The notes: generated from the sequence alone by a model not told the origin. Shown: positions 19,551 to 29,890, numbered from the stretch's first letter. The stretch is 64,000 nucleotides of DNA from JAGTVG01 sp963820995 (GCA_963820995.1 CAWGCL010000019.1:7687-71686); one strand, 5' to 3'. Numbers and translations are program-made.

Positions 19551-20681
19551 TTATACTTTCTGTTCCATAAGAATTTCGTGATAGAAATTCTCATAAAGCG
19601 GAAGGACTTTTTCTATGCTGAAATCCTCTGCTCGATTCAGTGCTGCTTCTTTAAACCTGGGTAAATTTTCATCCTGGAGAACATAAAGTGCATTCTTTGT
19701 CATATCATCAACGTCTCCAACATTACTCAGGAAACCAGTTATGCCATGTTGATTAAGTTCGGGTAATCCACCAGTATTGGAAGAGATAACCGGGACTTCA
19801 CAAGCCATAGCTTCCAGAGCAGCCAGACCAAAACTTTCCTTTTCAGAAGGCATAACAAACAGATCGGAGACAGACAGGACCTCTTCAATATGTTCAAGTT
19901 TCCCAAGAAAGCGAATGTCATCGCAAGTACCCAGTTCCCGGCACATGTTTTCAATGATCATCCTCTCAGGGCCATCTCCAACCAGAAGAAGTTTGACGGG
20001 CATTATTGACCTTATGTTTTTAAATACCATGAGCACATCCTCAACTCTCTTGACTTTTCTGAAATTAGAGGTGTGCACTATCAGCTTTTCATCATTTGGA
20101 CAAATGGCTTTTTTGAAATGATCTTTTTTCTGTTTTCGGAATCGTTTCAGATCAATAAAGTTGGGGATAACCCGAATTTCTTTGTTAATATTGAAATGAT
20201 CCAAAGTATCCTTTTTCAAAGCCTCAGATACAGCGGTTATGCCATCTGATTTGTTGATACTGAAAGTTACTACAGGTTCATATGATGGATCCTTACCAAC
20301 CAGTGTAATGTCTGTTCCGTGGAGCGTCGTAATAAAAGGCATGTATATGCCTTGTGTTTCAAGGATCTCTCTGGCCATATATGCAGCGGATGCATGCGGA
20401 ATGGCATAATGGACATGTAAAAGGTCAAGCTTTTCATATTTTACCACATCCACAATTTTTCCTGACAGGGCAAGCTCATAGGGCGGGTAATCAAATAGTG
20501 GATATGTATTGATGGTTACTTCGTGGTAATACAGGTTAGGATTAACGAAATCAAGCCGTGTGGGTTGACTGTATGTAATGAAATGCACTTTGTGGTCCAT
20601 TTTGGCCAGAGCCTTACCCAATTCCGTTGCTACCACACCACTACCTCCATAGGTCGGGTAACAAACAATTCCGATATTCAT
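19551..20681 (-). CDS. bshA: N-acetyl-alpha-D-glucosaminyl L-malate synthase (bacillithiol pathway)
   Basis: 376 residues, a GT4-family glycosyltransferase that joins GlcNAc from UDP-GlcNAc to L-malate, the first step of bacillithiol synthesis in the cytoplasm. BshA-type features are the N-terminal GIVCYPTYGGSGVVATELG, HVHYAIPHASAAYMA, TTLHGTDITLVGKDPSY, and the C-terminal nucleotide-sugar site MPSEKESFGLAALEAMACEVP. Length and motif order are normal. Other bacillithiol genes (bshB, bshC) are not in this window. The gene begins 2 bp after the stop of the GH3/beta-lactamase gene, so it is probably the second gene of that operon. Confidence 0.93.
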   Translation of the reverse strand: MNIGIVCYPTYGGSGVVATELGKALAKMDHKVHFITYSQPTRLDFVNPNLYYHEVTINTYPLFDYPPYELALSGKIVDVVKYEKLDLLHVHYAIPHASAAYMAREILETQGIYMPFITTLHGTDITLVGKDPSYEPVVTFSINKSDGITAVSEALKKDTLDHFNINKEIRVIPNFIDLKRFRKQKKDHFKKAICPNDEKLIVHTSNFRKVKRVEDVLMVFKNIRSIMPVKLLLVGDGPERMIIENMCRELGTCDDIRFLGKLEHIEEVLSVSDLFVMPSEKESFGLAALEAMACEVPVISSNTGGLPELNQHGITGFLSNVGDVDDMTKNALYVLQDENLPRFKEAALNRAEDFSIEKVLPLYENFYHEILMEQKV

Positions 20682-20683
20682 GA

Positions 20684-23624
20684 TTAATTATTGATTAGTG
20701 AACTATATATAACAGTTTGAATTCTTTTACGTACTTCTGAATCAATTAGTTTTTTATTCCTACTGTCAGGATAAGTACGGTTTGACAAAAATATATAAAC
20801 CAAGTCAAATCCAGGGTCAACCCACACATAAGTACCGGTAAAACCACTGTGTCCATAGCTGTCGATTGTAGCATGGTAACTCGCTGGATTATATTCATAT
20901 CCGATTACCTGGGGTTTATCCCAGCCCAATCCTCTCCGGTTATATGTGTATTGCCTTTTTGTGAAATCTGACACCGTTTGTGGACTAATATATTGGATGC
21001 CCCCATAATAACCATTCTGAAGGTTCATCTGCATGACGACAGCAAGGCTATAGGAATTCGAGAACAAACCGGCATGTCCTGCTATCCCTCCGAATATTGA
21101 AGCAATTTCATCATGTACATTTCCCTGTATCATTCCATTCCTGAATGTATTATCAACTTCTGTAGGGGCTATTTGTTTTTTCGGAAAGCTCTTTTTTGGC
21201 AGGTAACTTATATATTTCAATCCAAGTGGTGCGTATAAATATTCCTGTAGAAATTCATTCAGAGGCATTTCGGTAACTTCTTCAATTAGTTTTTGTATAA
21301 GATAAAATCCTATGTCGCTATATACATATTCATAAGGTTTAAGCGGGTCTTCTTTTTCGATGAGTTCTGACTGTATCATCCAATTCCAGATCGAATCTTT
21401 TAGGATGGGCCTGGCATACATACCAGGAATTACTTCTACATCATAGGCTTCAGTCGAAGTGTGATTATAATATTCCTTTCTTGAATTTCTTCCATTTATG
21501 GTATTTATCCAAAATGGATAGTAGGCGATCAATCCCGCCTGATGAGATAGAATATCACGAATGATCAGATCTTCTTTATTGGTATTTTTTAATTCCTGCA
21601 AATAGAAAGATATTTTTTTATCCGGATCGACAAATCCATGCTCAACAAGCATCATCAGAATTTGAAGTGTACCAGCTACCTTGGTTACCGAGGCAAGATC
21701 ATATAAAGTTGTGTCCGTTACAGGTATTTGTTTTTCGTAAGTGTAATAACCATAATTTTTTTCCTTGATAATCCGGCCATTCCTTGCGATCAGAAGCTGG
21801 GCTCCGGGGATCATCTTCTCTTTTATGGATTCCTCAATGATTGTATCAACATAGGATAAAAATTTTAAATTGAATTCTTCCCGTGAAGGAGAGGAGTATC
21901 CTAACCTGCCGATATCCTGCCGTTCTATACCTGATCCAGCCTTTATCTTTTCGCTCGCTGTAACGGGTAATTTACCTTTTATGGAAATGGCTCCAAAAAG
22001 TTGCTGGGCTATCGTTCTCTGGGCATAGGGATTATCTTCATAAGCACAGAATAGTACTCCACATTGTTCAAAATATTTCAGACTGTATGGAGTTCCATAT
22101 GTTATTAAGTACTACATTCGTCTTATTGTTCAATTCATTGATCATGTCAATGTCGACCTTATTTATTCCGTACCTCTGCTTAGGCCTGTTGTTTATATTA
22201 TGTATTGCTACTATCACCACCTCATAACCGGATAGTTTATTTAAAAGATCAGTATATTTTTCCTGTGACATCCCGTTTTTAGAATAGGAAAAATGATCAA
22301 AAGATGCGTACCTGTTGAGTATTTGTTTAAATTTCATATCATTTTCCTCATATAGAGAAAGCGAAGCAAAGCGGATTGTATCGCTCAATCGAAATGGGAT
22401 GAGATCATTTTCATTATTAAGAAGGGTGGTAGCATTTTCAAATACCTGATAATTCAGATCATCAATATTCTTGTTCAGCTTCTTTGATATATTCTTTACA
22501 GAAACGGATATTTCATCAAACAGGCCACTTTCATACTTGAAAGTCAGTATTTTTCTTACCCTTTCCGTTATGTCCGATTCTGATATTTTTTTCTCAAGTA
22601 AAGCGGAATTAAAAGTTTTTAGCACAGATGGAACATTTACTGCCATCAGGATCATATCATTTCCAGCTTTAAAAGCTTCAAGTTCTCTGACTCCTTCAGG
22701 AAATATTGAAGTCACACCATGCATATTCATAGCATCTGTGAAAATCAGGTTTTGATATTGAAGCTCATCCTTTAATATATCCGTAACTATATCCCTGGAG
22801 AGTGTTGCCGGCAATCCGGGGTTGGTTTCCAGGGCAGGAACGTTCAAGTGTGCAACCATTATTCCTTTAATACCTGAGTGAATGGCGTTTTTAAAGGGCT
22901 TAAGTTCTATGGAGTCCAGCCGGTTTTTATCATGGGGAATTACAGGAAGTGCATAATGTGAATCTGTACCTGTATCACCATGTCCGGGAAAGTGTTTTCC
23001 TACTGCTATAATCCCGTTATCCTGCATGCCGCTAATAAAGGCCAGGCCCTTTGCAGAAACGACATCGGGATTTTCCCCAAAAGATCGAATATTAATGACG
23101 GGATTATTCGGATTATTATTTACATCCAGAACGGGGGCAAAATTAATGTGCATACCTGTAATCTTAAATTGGCGAGCGATCTCCGCTCCAATATTATAGA
23201 TCAACCGGTTATCCTGGACTGCCCCCAGGGTAATGTTTTTCGGCAGTGGTTTAATGCTATCGAGCCGCATAGATAAACCCCATTCGGCATCCATGCCTAC
23301 AAAGAGCCTTATCTTTGATTTAGATTGGAATCTATTGGTGAGTTCTGCCTGTCCGGAAGGTGTACCTTGAAAAAATATGATCCCTCCTATATGGTATCGG
23401 CTGATTAAATAGTCAATGTCCTGATAATACTTGTCATTTTTATTAGAGTATACCGGGATCATAAGCAATTGACCAATTTTCTCATCTATAGTCAGGGTAT
23501 TGAGGAGGCTGTCAATCCATTCATTTTTTTCTGAATCTATAGCTTGATCTGAAGCAAAATTAATTTCAGGAATACCGATCAAAAATATGAAAATAACCAG
23601 AAATCCTTTTTCCCGTAAACCCAT
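20684..23624 (-). CDS. GH3 beta-N-acetylglucosaminidase (NagZ-like) fused to a beta-lactamase-fold serine hydrolase, one frameshift
   Basis: Joined product is about 979 residues. A signal peptide (residues 1-24) is followed by a GH3 N-terminal TIM barrel with the NagZ motif GKHFPGHGDTGTDSH and the likely nucleophile Asp in IFTDAMNMHG, then a C-terminal GH3-like domain. The second half is a serine hydrolase of the beta-lactamase/PBP4* type: LASVTK (SxxK), YSD and GHSG motifs. The frame breaks at about 22100-22107; removing one base gives NTYGTPYSLKYFEQCGVLF and joins the two halves. In Bacteroidota this fusion is common and is thought to act on cell-wall fragments in the periplasm. The activity of each half is inferred from motifs only. 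Confidence 0.88.
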
Positions 23625-23655
23625 TCAGTACTTATGAATTAATAAATATATATTT

Positions 23656-23663
23656 TAGCTTTG
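23656..23663 (+). promoter_or_regulatory. Bacteroidota -7 box (TAGCTTTG) for the mutL operon
   Basis: TAGCTTTG matches the TAnnTTTG consensus and lies 26 bp before the ATG at 23690. The -33 region has no clean TTG. The same octamer precedes purH. Confidence 0.5.
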
Positions 23664-23689
23664 TATAATCAGGTATAATATAATTTCAG

Positions 23690-24019
23690 ATGAAACTACC
23701 ATCTCTTACTAGGCTTCCCAAAAATAAACGATTTAATTTTCAACCTCGATATTATGACCCAATTAAAGAAGAAATTGAAGAAAGAACATCGAGGATTAGT
23801 AAGGAAATAGGTGATTCTGATGAATATTTTCGTGAACATATATCAAGTGCATTCCGCAGAAGGGCCAGAACTGAAAAAACATCAGGCATAATGCAGTTTA
23901 TTCTTATCATATCCTTTGTAGTTATATTCTTTGGATATATTTATTTTGGAAACCAGATATTTTATCTCTTCTTAGTACTCATTCCTTTATATATTTGGAT
24001 GAAGCGTAGAAATAGATAA
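23690..24019 (+). CDS. Small membrane protein upstream of mutL
   Basis: 109 residues. The N-terminal 60 residues are charged and include DPIKEEIEERTSRIS; two membrane helices follow (about 66-84 and 87-103), ending in a basic tail (WMKRRNR). It lies 9 bp before mutL and seems to open the operon. Small proteins of this type are often found next to mutL in Bacteroidota; the function is unknown and I do not assign one. Confidence 0.7.
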   Translation: MKLPSLTRLPKNKRFNFQPRYYDPIKEEIEERTSRISKEIGDSDEYFREHISSAFRRRARTEKTSGIMQFILIISFVVIFFGYIYFGNQIFYLFLVLIPLYIWMKRRNR

Positions 24020-24028
24020 TAATCGTTT

Positions 24029-25861
24029 ATGTCTGATATCATCCATCTACTACCCGAATCTATAGCTAACCAGATTGCTGCTGGTGAAGTGGTCCAGAGA
24101 CCGGCCTCAGTAGTAAAGGAACTTATAGAAAATGCCATTGATGCAGGGGCTACAAACATCCGGGTCATTGTTAAGGATGCAGGGAAAAGCCTGATCCAGG
24201 TATTGGATGACGGTAAGGGCATGAGCGTAACCGACGCAAGAATGTGTTTTGAGCGGCATGCCACTTCGAAAATAAAAACAAGCGAAGACCTTTTCCGGAT
24301 AAAAACCATGGGATTCAGGGGTGAGGCCCTGGCCTCGATTGCCGCAGTGGCCCAGGTACAATTGAAAACAAAAATAAGAGAAGATGAATTGGGAACATTG
24401 ATTTGCATTGAAGGATCTAAAGTGATCGATATTGAACCTACTGCAACAGTTGACGGGACTTCTCTTGAAGTCAAAAATTTGTTTTATAACGTGCCTGCCC
24501 GGCGAAATTTTCTGAAATCAAATTCCGTTGAAATGCGTCATATCATTGAGGAATTTCAACGGACAGCCTTGAGTTACCCGGAGATAACATATTCTTTATT
24601 CCAAAACGACATGGAAGTTTACAGTTTACCTTCAGGTAAGCTGGTGAAGCGGATCGTTAATCTGTTTGGGAAAAATTATCAGTCACAGTTGGTGGCCATA
24701 AAAGAAGAAACGCCTCATTTTAATTTGAAAGGATATATTGGTAAACCGGAGTTTGCCAAAAAGACCCGGGGAGAACAGTATATTTTCGTCAACAACCGGT
24801 ATATTAAAAGTAATTATCTGAATCATGCTGTAATGACTGGCTATGAGAACCTAATGCCCAAAGATTATTATCCCTTTTTTGTTCTTTTCATAGAAATTGA
24901 CCCCAATCATATAGATGTTAATGTCCATCCAACCAAAACTGAGATAAAGTTTATCGATGAAAGGACAGTGTATGGTATCATCATGTCTGCTGTGCGCCAA
25001 TCCCTCGGACAGCATAATATCATGCCCAGTCTGGATTATAATATGGACATCAATCTTGACCTTAGCACCAAATTTGGGGGCGAGAATTCAAGGAAAACAA
25101 GCCAAGAGCTTAATTATGAACGTTTTAGAGTAGATCCGAGGGATAAATCAAATTTGTCGAACTGGGAAGAACTATATGAAAAGGCCGATAACCGGGATCC
25201 GGGCAGCCCGAGGGATCAATATATTATTGAAAGCGATTTTCATACTGAACATACTGATAACAACGGTTCCACTATACAAAAAGAAGATCTATACCCGCAA
25301 ACCTTCCAGGTCCATGGGAAGTATATAATTTCCCCCGTAAAATCAGGAGTCATGATGATAAATCAGGTTTATGCGCATCAAAGGATCATTTTTGAAAATT
25401 ACCTTGACAATTTAAATGCCAATTCAGGTACTACTCAAAAACTGTTATTCCCAATTTCCATGGAATTAAATCCAGGTGATTATGCCCTTATCATGGATAT
25501 AGAAGAAGAAATTATCAGATTGGGATTTGATTTTAATATATTTGGAAAAAATTCCATAGTAATTAACGGAATACCTTCCGGAATGTCGGGTATCAATGAG
25601 AAGGAGGTTTTTGAAGGTTTAATTGAGCAGTTTAAGTTCAATAAGAAGAAACTTGAAATTAGCACCTTTGAGAATTTGGCCATGTCTATAGCCAAATATA
25701 CTTCTCTGAAAGAAGGTAAAGTTTTAAATGATGAAGAATGCAGGTCCCTTATTGACCGTTTGTTTGGTTGTAAGAATCCGAATTATTCACCTTATGGCGA
25801 ATCCACGTATATTATTTTGGAATTAGAACAATTAGAAGGATATTTTAAGAATAGATATTAA
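24029..25861 (+). CDS. mutL: DNA mismatch repair protein MutL
   Basis: 610 residues. The N-terminal GHKL ATPase has IANQIAAGEVVQRPASVVKE, ELIENAIDAGAT, DDGKGM and KTMGFRGEALASIA. The middle transducer domain contains FVNNRYIKS and DVNVHPTKTEIKF. The C-terminal dimerisation domain follows a linker at about 330-420. MutL couples MutS mismatch recognition to strand removal. The spot where endonuclease-type MutL proteins have DQHAxxExxxxE reads NQVYAHQRIIFE, so the metal-binding residues are largely replaced and nicking activity is doubtful. The stop overlaps the start of the rhomboid gene (TAATG). Confidence 0.95.
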   Translation: MSDIIHLLPESIANQIAAGEVVQRPASVVKELIENAIDAGATNIRVIVKDAGKSLIQVLDDGKGMSVTDARMCFERHATSKIKTSEDLFRIKTMGFRGEALASIAAVAQVQLKTKIREDELGTLICIEGSKVIDIEPTATVDGTSLEVKNLFYNVPARRNFLKSNSVEMRHIIEEFQRTALSYPEITYSLFQNDMEVYSLPSGKLVKRIVNLFGKNYQSQLVAIKEETPHFNLKGYIGKPEFAKKTRGEQYIFVNNRYIKSNYLNHAVMTGYENLMPKDYYPFFVLFIEIDPNHIDVNVHPTKTEIKFIDERTVYGIIMSAVRQSLGQHNIMPSLDYNMDINLDLSTKFGGENSRKTSQELNYERFRVDPRDKSNLSNWEELYEKADNRDPGSPRDQYIIESDFHTEHTDNNGSTIQKEDLYPQTFQVHGKYIISPVKSGVMMINQVYAHQRIIFENYLDNLNANSGTTQKLLFPISMELNPGDYALIMDIEEEIIRLGFDFNIFGKNSIVINGIPSGMSGINEKEVFEGLIEQFKFNKKKLEISTFENLAMSIAKYTSLKEGKVLNDEECRSLIDRLFGCKNPNYSPYGESTYIILELEQLEGYFKNRY

Positions 25862-26643
25862 TGTTTGGAAATTTAACCCCTGTAGTTAAAAATCTGTTGT
25901 TATTAAATATTATACTGGCTCTGGTTCAGGGTTTTTTTAGTATAGATTTAATTGACATTGGCGGCCTGAGATATATTCATGCTGAGACTTTTCGACCATA
26001 CCAGTTCTTCACATACATGTTCATTCATGCAGGTTTTGGTCATATTTTTGGGAACATGCTTGCCTTATTTATTTTTGGGCCCTGGCTTGAAAGAACCTGG
26101 GGTGCCCAGCGTTTTCTTGTATTTTATCTTGTGACCGGTATAGGTGCGGGAGTACTTTATTCAGGCATTAATTATTTTGAAACGCGAAAAGTACAGAAGG
26201 ATGCTGCGTATTACATGGTCGATCCTAATCCGGAAAAATTTAATCAATTCATTGTCAATCACTGGTATCTGAACAATGATCTTGAAAGAATGATAGAACA
26301 ATATGCCGCGAATCCTGAAAATCCACAACTTAGGGAAGAAAGCACATATATCGTAGAAAGGATCTATGAACAAAAGGCCAATATCCCTATGGTTGGAGCT
26401 TCGGGAGCCGTTTTTGGCATTCTCATGGCATTTGGAATGTTATTCCCGAATACTACTTTAATGCTATTGATCCCTCCAATTCCAATAAAAGCGAAATATT
26501 TCGTTTTATTATATGGCGCATATGAATTGTATGCTGTAATTCAACAGTCCCCGGGCGATAATGTAGCTCATTATGCGCATCTTGGAGGCATGTTGTTTGC
26601 ATTTATACTGATTAAGGTCTGGTCGAAAAAAGGATATCATTAA
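25861..26643 (+). CDS. Rhomboid-family intramembrane serine protease
   Basis: 260 residues. Rhomboid features: the catalytic Ser in VGASGAVFGILMAFG and the catalytic His in HYAHLGGMLFAF, with FIHAGFGHIFGNMLALFIFG and WLERTWGAQRFLVFYLVTG in the preceding helices. An unusual polar insert of about 70 residues (about 105-175, ETRKVQKDAAYYMVDP onward) lies between two membrane segments. Translation is coupled to mutL by a 1-bp overlap. The substrates are unknown. Confidence 0.9.
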   Translation: MFGNLTPVVKNLLLLNIILALVQGFFSIDLIDIGGLRYIHAETFRPYQFFTYMFIHAGFGHIFGNMLALFIFGPWLERTWGAQRFLVFYLVTGIGAGVLYSGINYFETRKVQKDAAYYMVDPNPEKFNQFIVNHWYLNNDLERMIEQYAANPENPQLREESTYIVERIYEQKANIPMVGASGAVFGILMAFGMLFPNTTLMLLIPPIPIKAKYFVLLYGAYELYAVIQQSPGDNVAHYAHLGGMLFAFILIKVWSKKGYH

Positions 26644-26647
26644 ATCT

Positions 26648-27559
26648 ATGCAGAGACAAAGTTTTTTAGATGAATTCAAAACTGCCTGGAAAAAGCCGGA
26701 TAATGGACTTATCCAGATAATTTTAATAAATGCTATCGTATTTATACTAATCAATGTGGTCAGAGTATTTACTTCCATTTCCGGTAATCCGGAGGTTTAT
26801 GCCTGGATTATTAACCAGCTGGCACTTCCTTCAGATATATCGACTTTCCTGATAAAGCCCTGGACCATTATTTCCTATTTTTTCACGCATGAAAGCTTTT
26901 TTCATGTATTGTTCAATATGTTGTTTTTCTTCTGGTTTGGAAAAATTATTTATGAATTTCTTGGAAATAATAAATTGATCAATTTATATGTTCTGGGAGG
27001 ATTGATCGGGGGATTACTTTTTATACTAATATATAACCTGATCCCTTTTTACAGTGACAGGGTTCATCTTTCAATCCTAATGGGTGCATCTGCTGGTGTA
27101 TTTGCCGTGGTTGTCGGTGCTGCCACTTTTATGCCAAATTATACTTTTTTCCTTTTGTTCCTTGGCCCGATAAAAATAAAATACATTGCAATATTTTATG
27201 TGCTTTTGTCTTTCTTTAACATTGATGGTTCAAATGCCGGTGGGGAGTTATCTCATCTGGGAGGTGCATTTATTGGATTTCTTTATGTACAGCAACTTAA
27301 GAAAGGAAATGACTTCGGTCATCCAATAGTCAGTTTTATCAATTTTATTAAAAGTTTTTTTGTAAGAAAACCTAAGATCAAGGTATCATATAAGAGTTCC
27401 GAACCTAAGGCGGGAAAAAAGGGGCAGACCAAGGCTGAACAGGGGAAAAACATTAACCAGGAAGAAATAGATGCTATTCTTGATAAAATTTCTGATGGAG
27501 GATACGAAAGTTTGACAAAGGAGGAAAAACAGAAATTATTTAATGCCAGCAAAAAGTAA
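26648..27559 (+). CDS. Second rhomboid-family protease with cytoplasmic C-terminal tail
   Basis: 303 residues, four bases after the first rhomboid gene. Catalytic Ser in LMGASAGVFAVVVG and His in ELSHLGGAFIGF; earlier FTHESFFHVLFNMLFFFWFG matches the HxxxxHxxxN region. After the last helix comes a basic tail of about 90 residues (KKGQTKAEQGKNINQEEIDA, then a DKISDGGYESLTKEEKQKL segment), a motif also seen at the C-terminus of other Bacteroidota rhomboids. The two rhomboids differ enough to have different targets or to work as a pair; this is inference. Confidence 0.9.
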   Translation: MQRQSFLDEFKTAWKKPDNGLIQIILINAIVFILINVVRVFTSISGNPEVYAWIINQLALPSDISTFLIKPWTIISYFFTHESFFHVLFNMLFFFWFGKIIYEFLGNNKLINLYVLGGLIGGLLFILIYNLIPFYSDRVHLSILMGASAGVFAVVVGAATFMPNYTFFLLFLGPIKIKYIAIFYVLLSFFNIDGSNAGGELSHLGGAFIGFLYVQQLKKGNDFGHPIVSFINFIKSFFVRKPKIKVSYKSSEPKAGKKGQTKAEQGKNINQEEIDAILDKISDGGYESLTKEEKQKLFNASKK

Positions 27560-27628
27560 AGTTCCGTCGAAATTTCGTCAATTGCTACCTCTGGTCAGAT
27601 CCTGATTTTCAATCAATCTATTGTTTTT

Positions 27629-28666
27629 TTAGCGTTTATTAGCCAGTTGCCCACAGGCTGCATCAATATCTTTACCCCTGCTTCTTCTTAACCTTACGTT
27701 TACCCTATGTTGTTCAAGATAAGCCCGTATGGATTCCAGTCGATCTTCATCTGTATTTGTGAAAGAAGCCATTTCAATGGGATTGTATTCTATAATGTTA
27801 ACCTTGGCTGGAATTTTTTTAACAAAAGCAAGCAGCTCTCTGGCATCCTGAATGGTATCGTTAAAATCTTTGAACACGATATATTCAAGCGTAATCATCG
27901 ATTTGGTTTTACTGTAATAATAATTCAATGCCTCCAGTAGTACCTCTAAGGAATTAGACTCGTTAATCGGCATGATCCTATTCCGTTTGTCGTCATTGGC
28001 AGCATGTAATGATAAAGCTAGCTTGAACTTTGCCCCATCATCACCAAGTTTTCTGATTAGTTTCGCAATGCCTGCAGTAGACAGTGTTATTCTTTTTGAA
28101 GACATGGCGAGGCCGTCAGAAGAGGTAATCCTTTCAATACCTACCATGACATTTCTATAATTCAACAGAGGCTCTCCCATTCCCATAAAAACAATATTTG
28201 ACAATGGCGCTTGAAAGTGATCCATTGCCAGTTTACGGATATAGAGCACCTGATCGTAAATTTCACCCGGAGTAAGGTTCCTTTGCCTTTCCAGATATCC
28301 GGTAGCACAAAATTTACAGGATAATGAGCATCCTACCTGTGAGGATATACAAGCGGTCATCCTGTCCTCAGAGGGGATCAGCACACCCTCAATGATGTTG
28401 CCATCATACAGTTTGAAAGCTACTTTTATGGTGTTGTCCAAGCTTTTCTGCTCAAAATCTATTTGAACAGGCCTGAATTCAAATTTCTCGTTTAATTTAT
28501 CCCGTAAAGATTTGGAAAGGCTGGTCATATCCTTAAAATCAGTAACTGACCTGGCCCATATCCAATGACTTATCTGTTTTGCCCTATAAGGTTTCTCACC
28601 GATCGATATAACCGCATCTGCAATTTCGGCATCACTTAATTCACGTATATCTTTTTTAACTGTCAT
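27629..28666 (-). CDS. rlmN: Dual-specificity 23S rRNA/tRNA adenine C2-methyltransferase RlmN
   Basis: 345 residues, a radical SAM enzyme that methylates A2503 of 23S rRNA and A37 of some tRNAs. The [4Fe-4S] motif is CSLSCKFCATG; other family motifs are FMGMGEPLLNYRNV, KRITLSTAGI and FKLALSLHAAND. The second conserved Cys lies near the C-terminus in RRSRGKDIDAACGQL. Length is normal. A candidate promoter box lies 14 bp upstream of the ATG. It is convergent with the rhomboid gene, with 69 bp between stops. Confidence 0.96.
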   Translation of the reverse strand: MTVKKDIRELSDAEIADAVISIGEKPYRAKQISHWIWARSVTDFKDMTSLSKSLRDKLNEKFEFRPVQIDFEQKSLDNTIKVAFKLYDGNIIEGVLIPSEDRMTACISSQVGCSLSCKFCATGYLERQRNLTPGEIYDQVLYIRKLAMDHFQAPLSNIVFMGMGEPLLNYRNVMVGIERITSSDGLAMSSKRITLSTAGIAKLIRKLGDDGAKFKLALSLHAANDDKRNRIMPINESNSLEVLLEALNYYYSKTKSMITLEYIVFKDFNDTIQDARELLAFVKKIPAKVNIIEYNPIEMASFTNTDEDRLESIRAYLEQHRVNVRLRRSRGKDIDAACGQLANKR

Positions 28667-28679
28667 AAATGCTATCCAA

Positions 28680-28687
28680 CAAAATTA
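28680..28687 (-). promoter_or_regulatory. Candidate -7 box (TAATTTTG) for rlmN
   Basis: Minus-strand TAATTTTG fits TAnnTTTG and ends 14 bp before the rlmN ATG, which would give a very short leader. No clear TTG at -33. Confidence 0.35.
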
Positions 28688-28721
28688 CTGATCTGGATTA
28701 TAAGTTCAGGGATTCTTTAAA

Positions 28722-29774
28722 TTAATCTGAAAGTTTTTGAATTGAATAGGTGGCCGAAACAGGAAAATGGTCCGAAAACTTCATATCGCGATGGGTTTTA
28801 TACGAATGGATCATGAATTGCTTACTGAAAAATTGATTGTCAATCCTCAGGAAAAACAATTTGCCATTAAATGTGAAACCAAATCCATTTCCTGCTTTAG
28901 TAAAACCATTACTCAAATCATTACTTAATTCCCGGTATGCATAACTGTAAGGAAGGTCATTTAAATCACCACAGAGAATTACAGGATATGGACACGTTTT
29001 GAGTTCCTCTTTTAAGATCCTGATTTGTCTTGCTCTTTGTATGAACCCGTTTTTTAGATTGGAGACCAAATGCTTGAATCCCATCTGAAAATCTTCAGTA
29101 TTGATCAATTCATCTTCCCTGATATGCATTGACTGAAGATGCATATTATAGATCCTTATTGTATCGGTATTTAATTTAATATCAGCATAGATGACCTTAT
29201 TCATGGTATTCTTCCCAAAACTGATTTCCCCTTTCAATACAATCGGATATTTACTAAAAATTATATCTCCAAATTCTGCCCCTGTCCGGTTCACTACTTT
29301 TGGACTATGAAAATAATAATACTCATTGTAATTACTTATCTTTTTCAGGGTGTTGAAATTTTTGGATCCGGGATCATTGTAAAATTCCTGGCAACAAACC
29401 ACATCGGCTTTTTCTGCGTTTATCCAATCAATCATCTGCCTTACTGAAGAAGTATCTTTCCCATTATTAAAATATACATTAAAAACTCTTGTATTGTATG
29501 TGATCACCTTAAGCTTTCCATTGGTATCTGAACTATGAATTCTAAAGGTGTCTCTGATAAAACCATATCCCAAAACAAGTATTACCAGGGAGTATATGGC
29601 ACTTTTTCTTTTTTTATAGATTTTCCAAATAGCCAGAACCAGGTTCACAAACAAGATGACAGGTATTCCATATGCCAAAAATCCTGCAATCCATAAATAA
29701 TCCGGCGGGATCAGGGAACTGAATAAAATGGTCAGTGAGATGACAAAAAAAGATATGTTAATTGTATTTTTCAA
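28722..29774 (-). CDS. Membrane-anchored endonuclease/exonuclease/phosphatase-family protein
   Basis: 350 residues. Three hydrophobic segments in the first 95 residues form a membrane anchor. The rest is an EEP (DNase I-like) fold: VITYNTRVFN, ADVVCCQEFYNDP, RIYNMHLQSM, CGDLNDLPYSYAY and SDHFPVSATY, giving the usual Asn, Glu, Asp-Asn and Asp-His residues of the active site. The family cleaves phosphodiesters in nucleic acids, lipids or inositol phosphates; the substrate is not visible here. Confidence 0.85.
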   Translation of the reverse strand: MKNTINISFFVISLTILFSSLIPPDYLWIAGFLAYGIPVILFVNLVLAIWKIYKKRKSAIYSLVILVLGYGFIRDTFRIHSSDTNGKLKVITYNTRVFNVYFNNGKDTSSVRQMIDWINAEKADVVCCQEFYNDPGSKNFNTLKKISNYNEYYYFHSPKVVNRTGAEFGDIIFSKYPIVLKGEISFGKNTMNKVIYADIKLNTDTIRIYNMHLQSMHIREDELINTEDFQMGFKHLVSNLKNGFIQRARQIRILKEELKTCPYPVILCGDLNDLPYSYAYRELSNDLSNGFTKAGNGFGFTFNGKLFFLRIDNQFFSKQFMIHSYKTHRDMKFSDHFPVSATYSIQKLSD

Positions 29775-29890
29775 TTTTATAAATACCCTTAAATCTCAGG
29801 ATAATTCTTATCATTTACACATATGCACCAACAAAATATTGAAAAATTAACATAAATTGCATCTTATTTATAATTAATCTTTAAACAATC

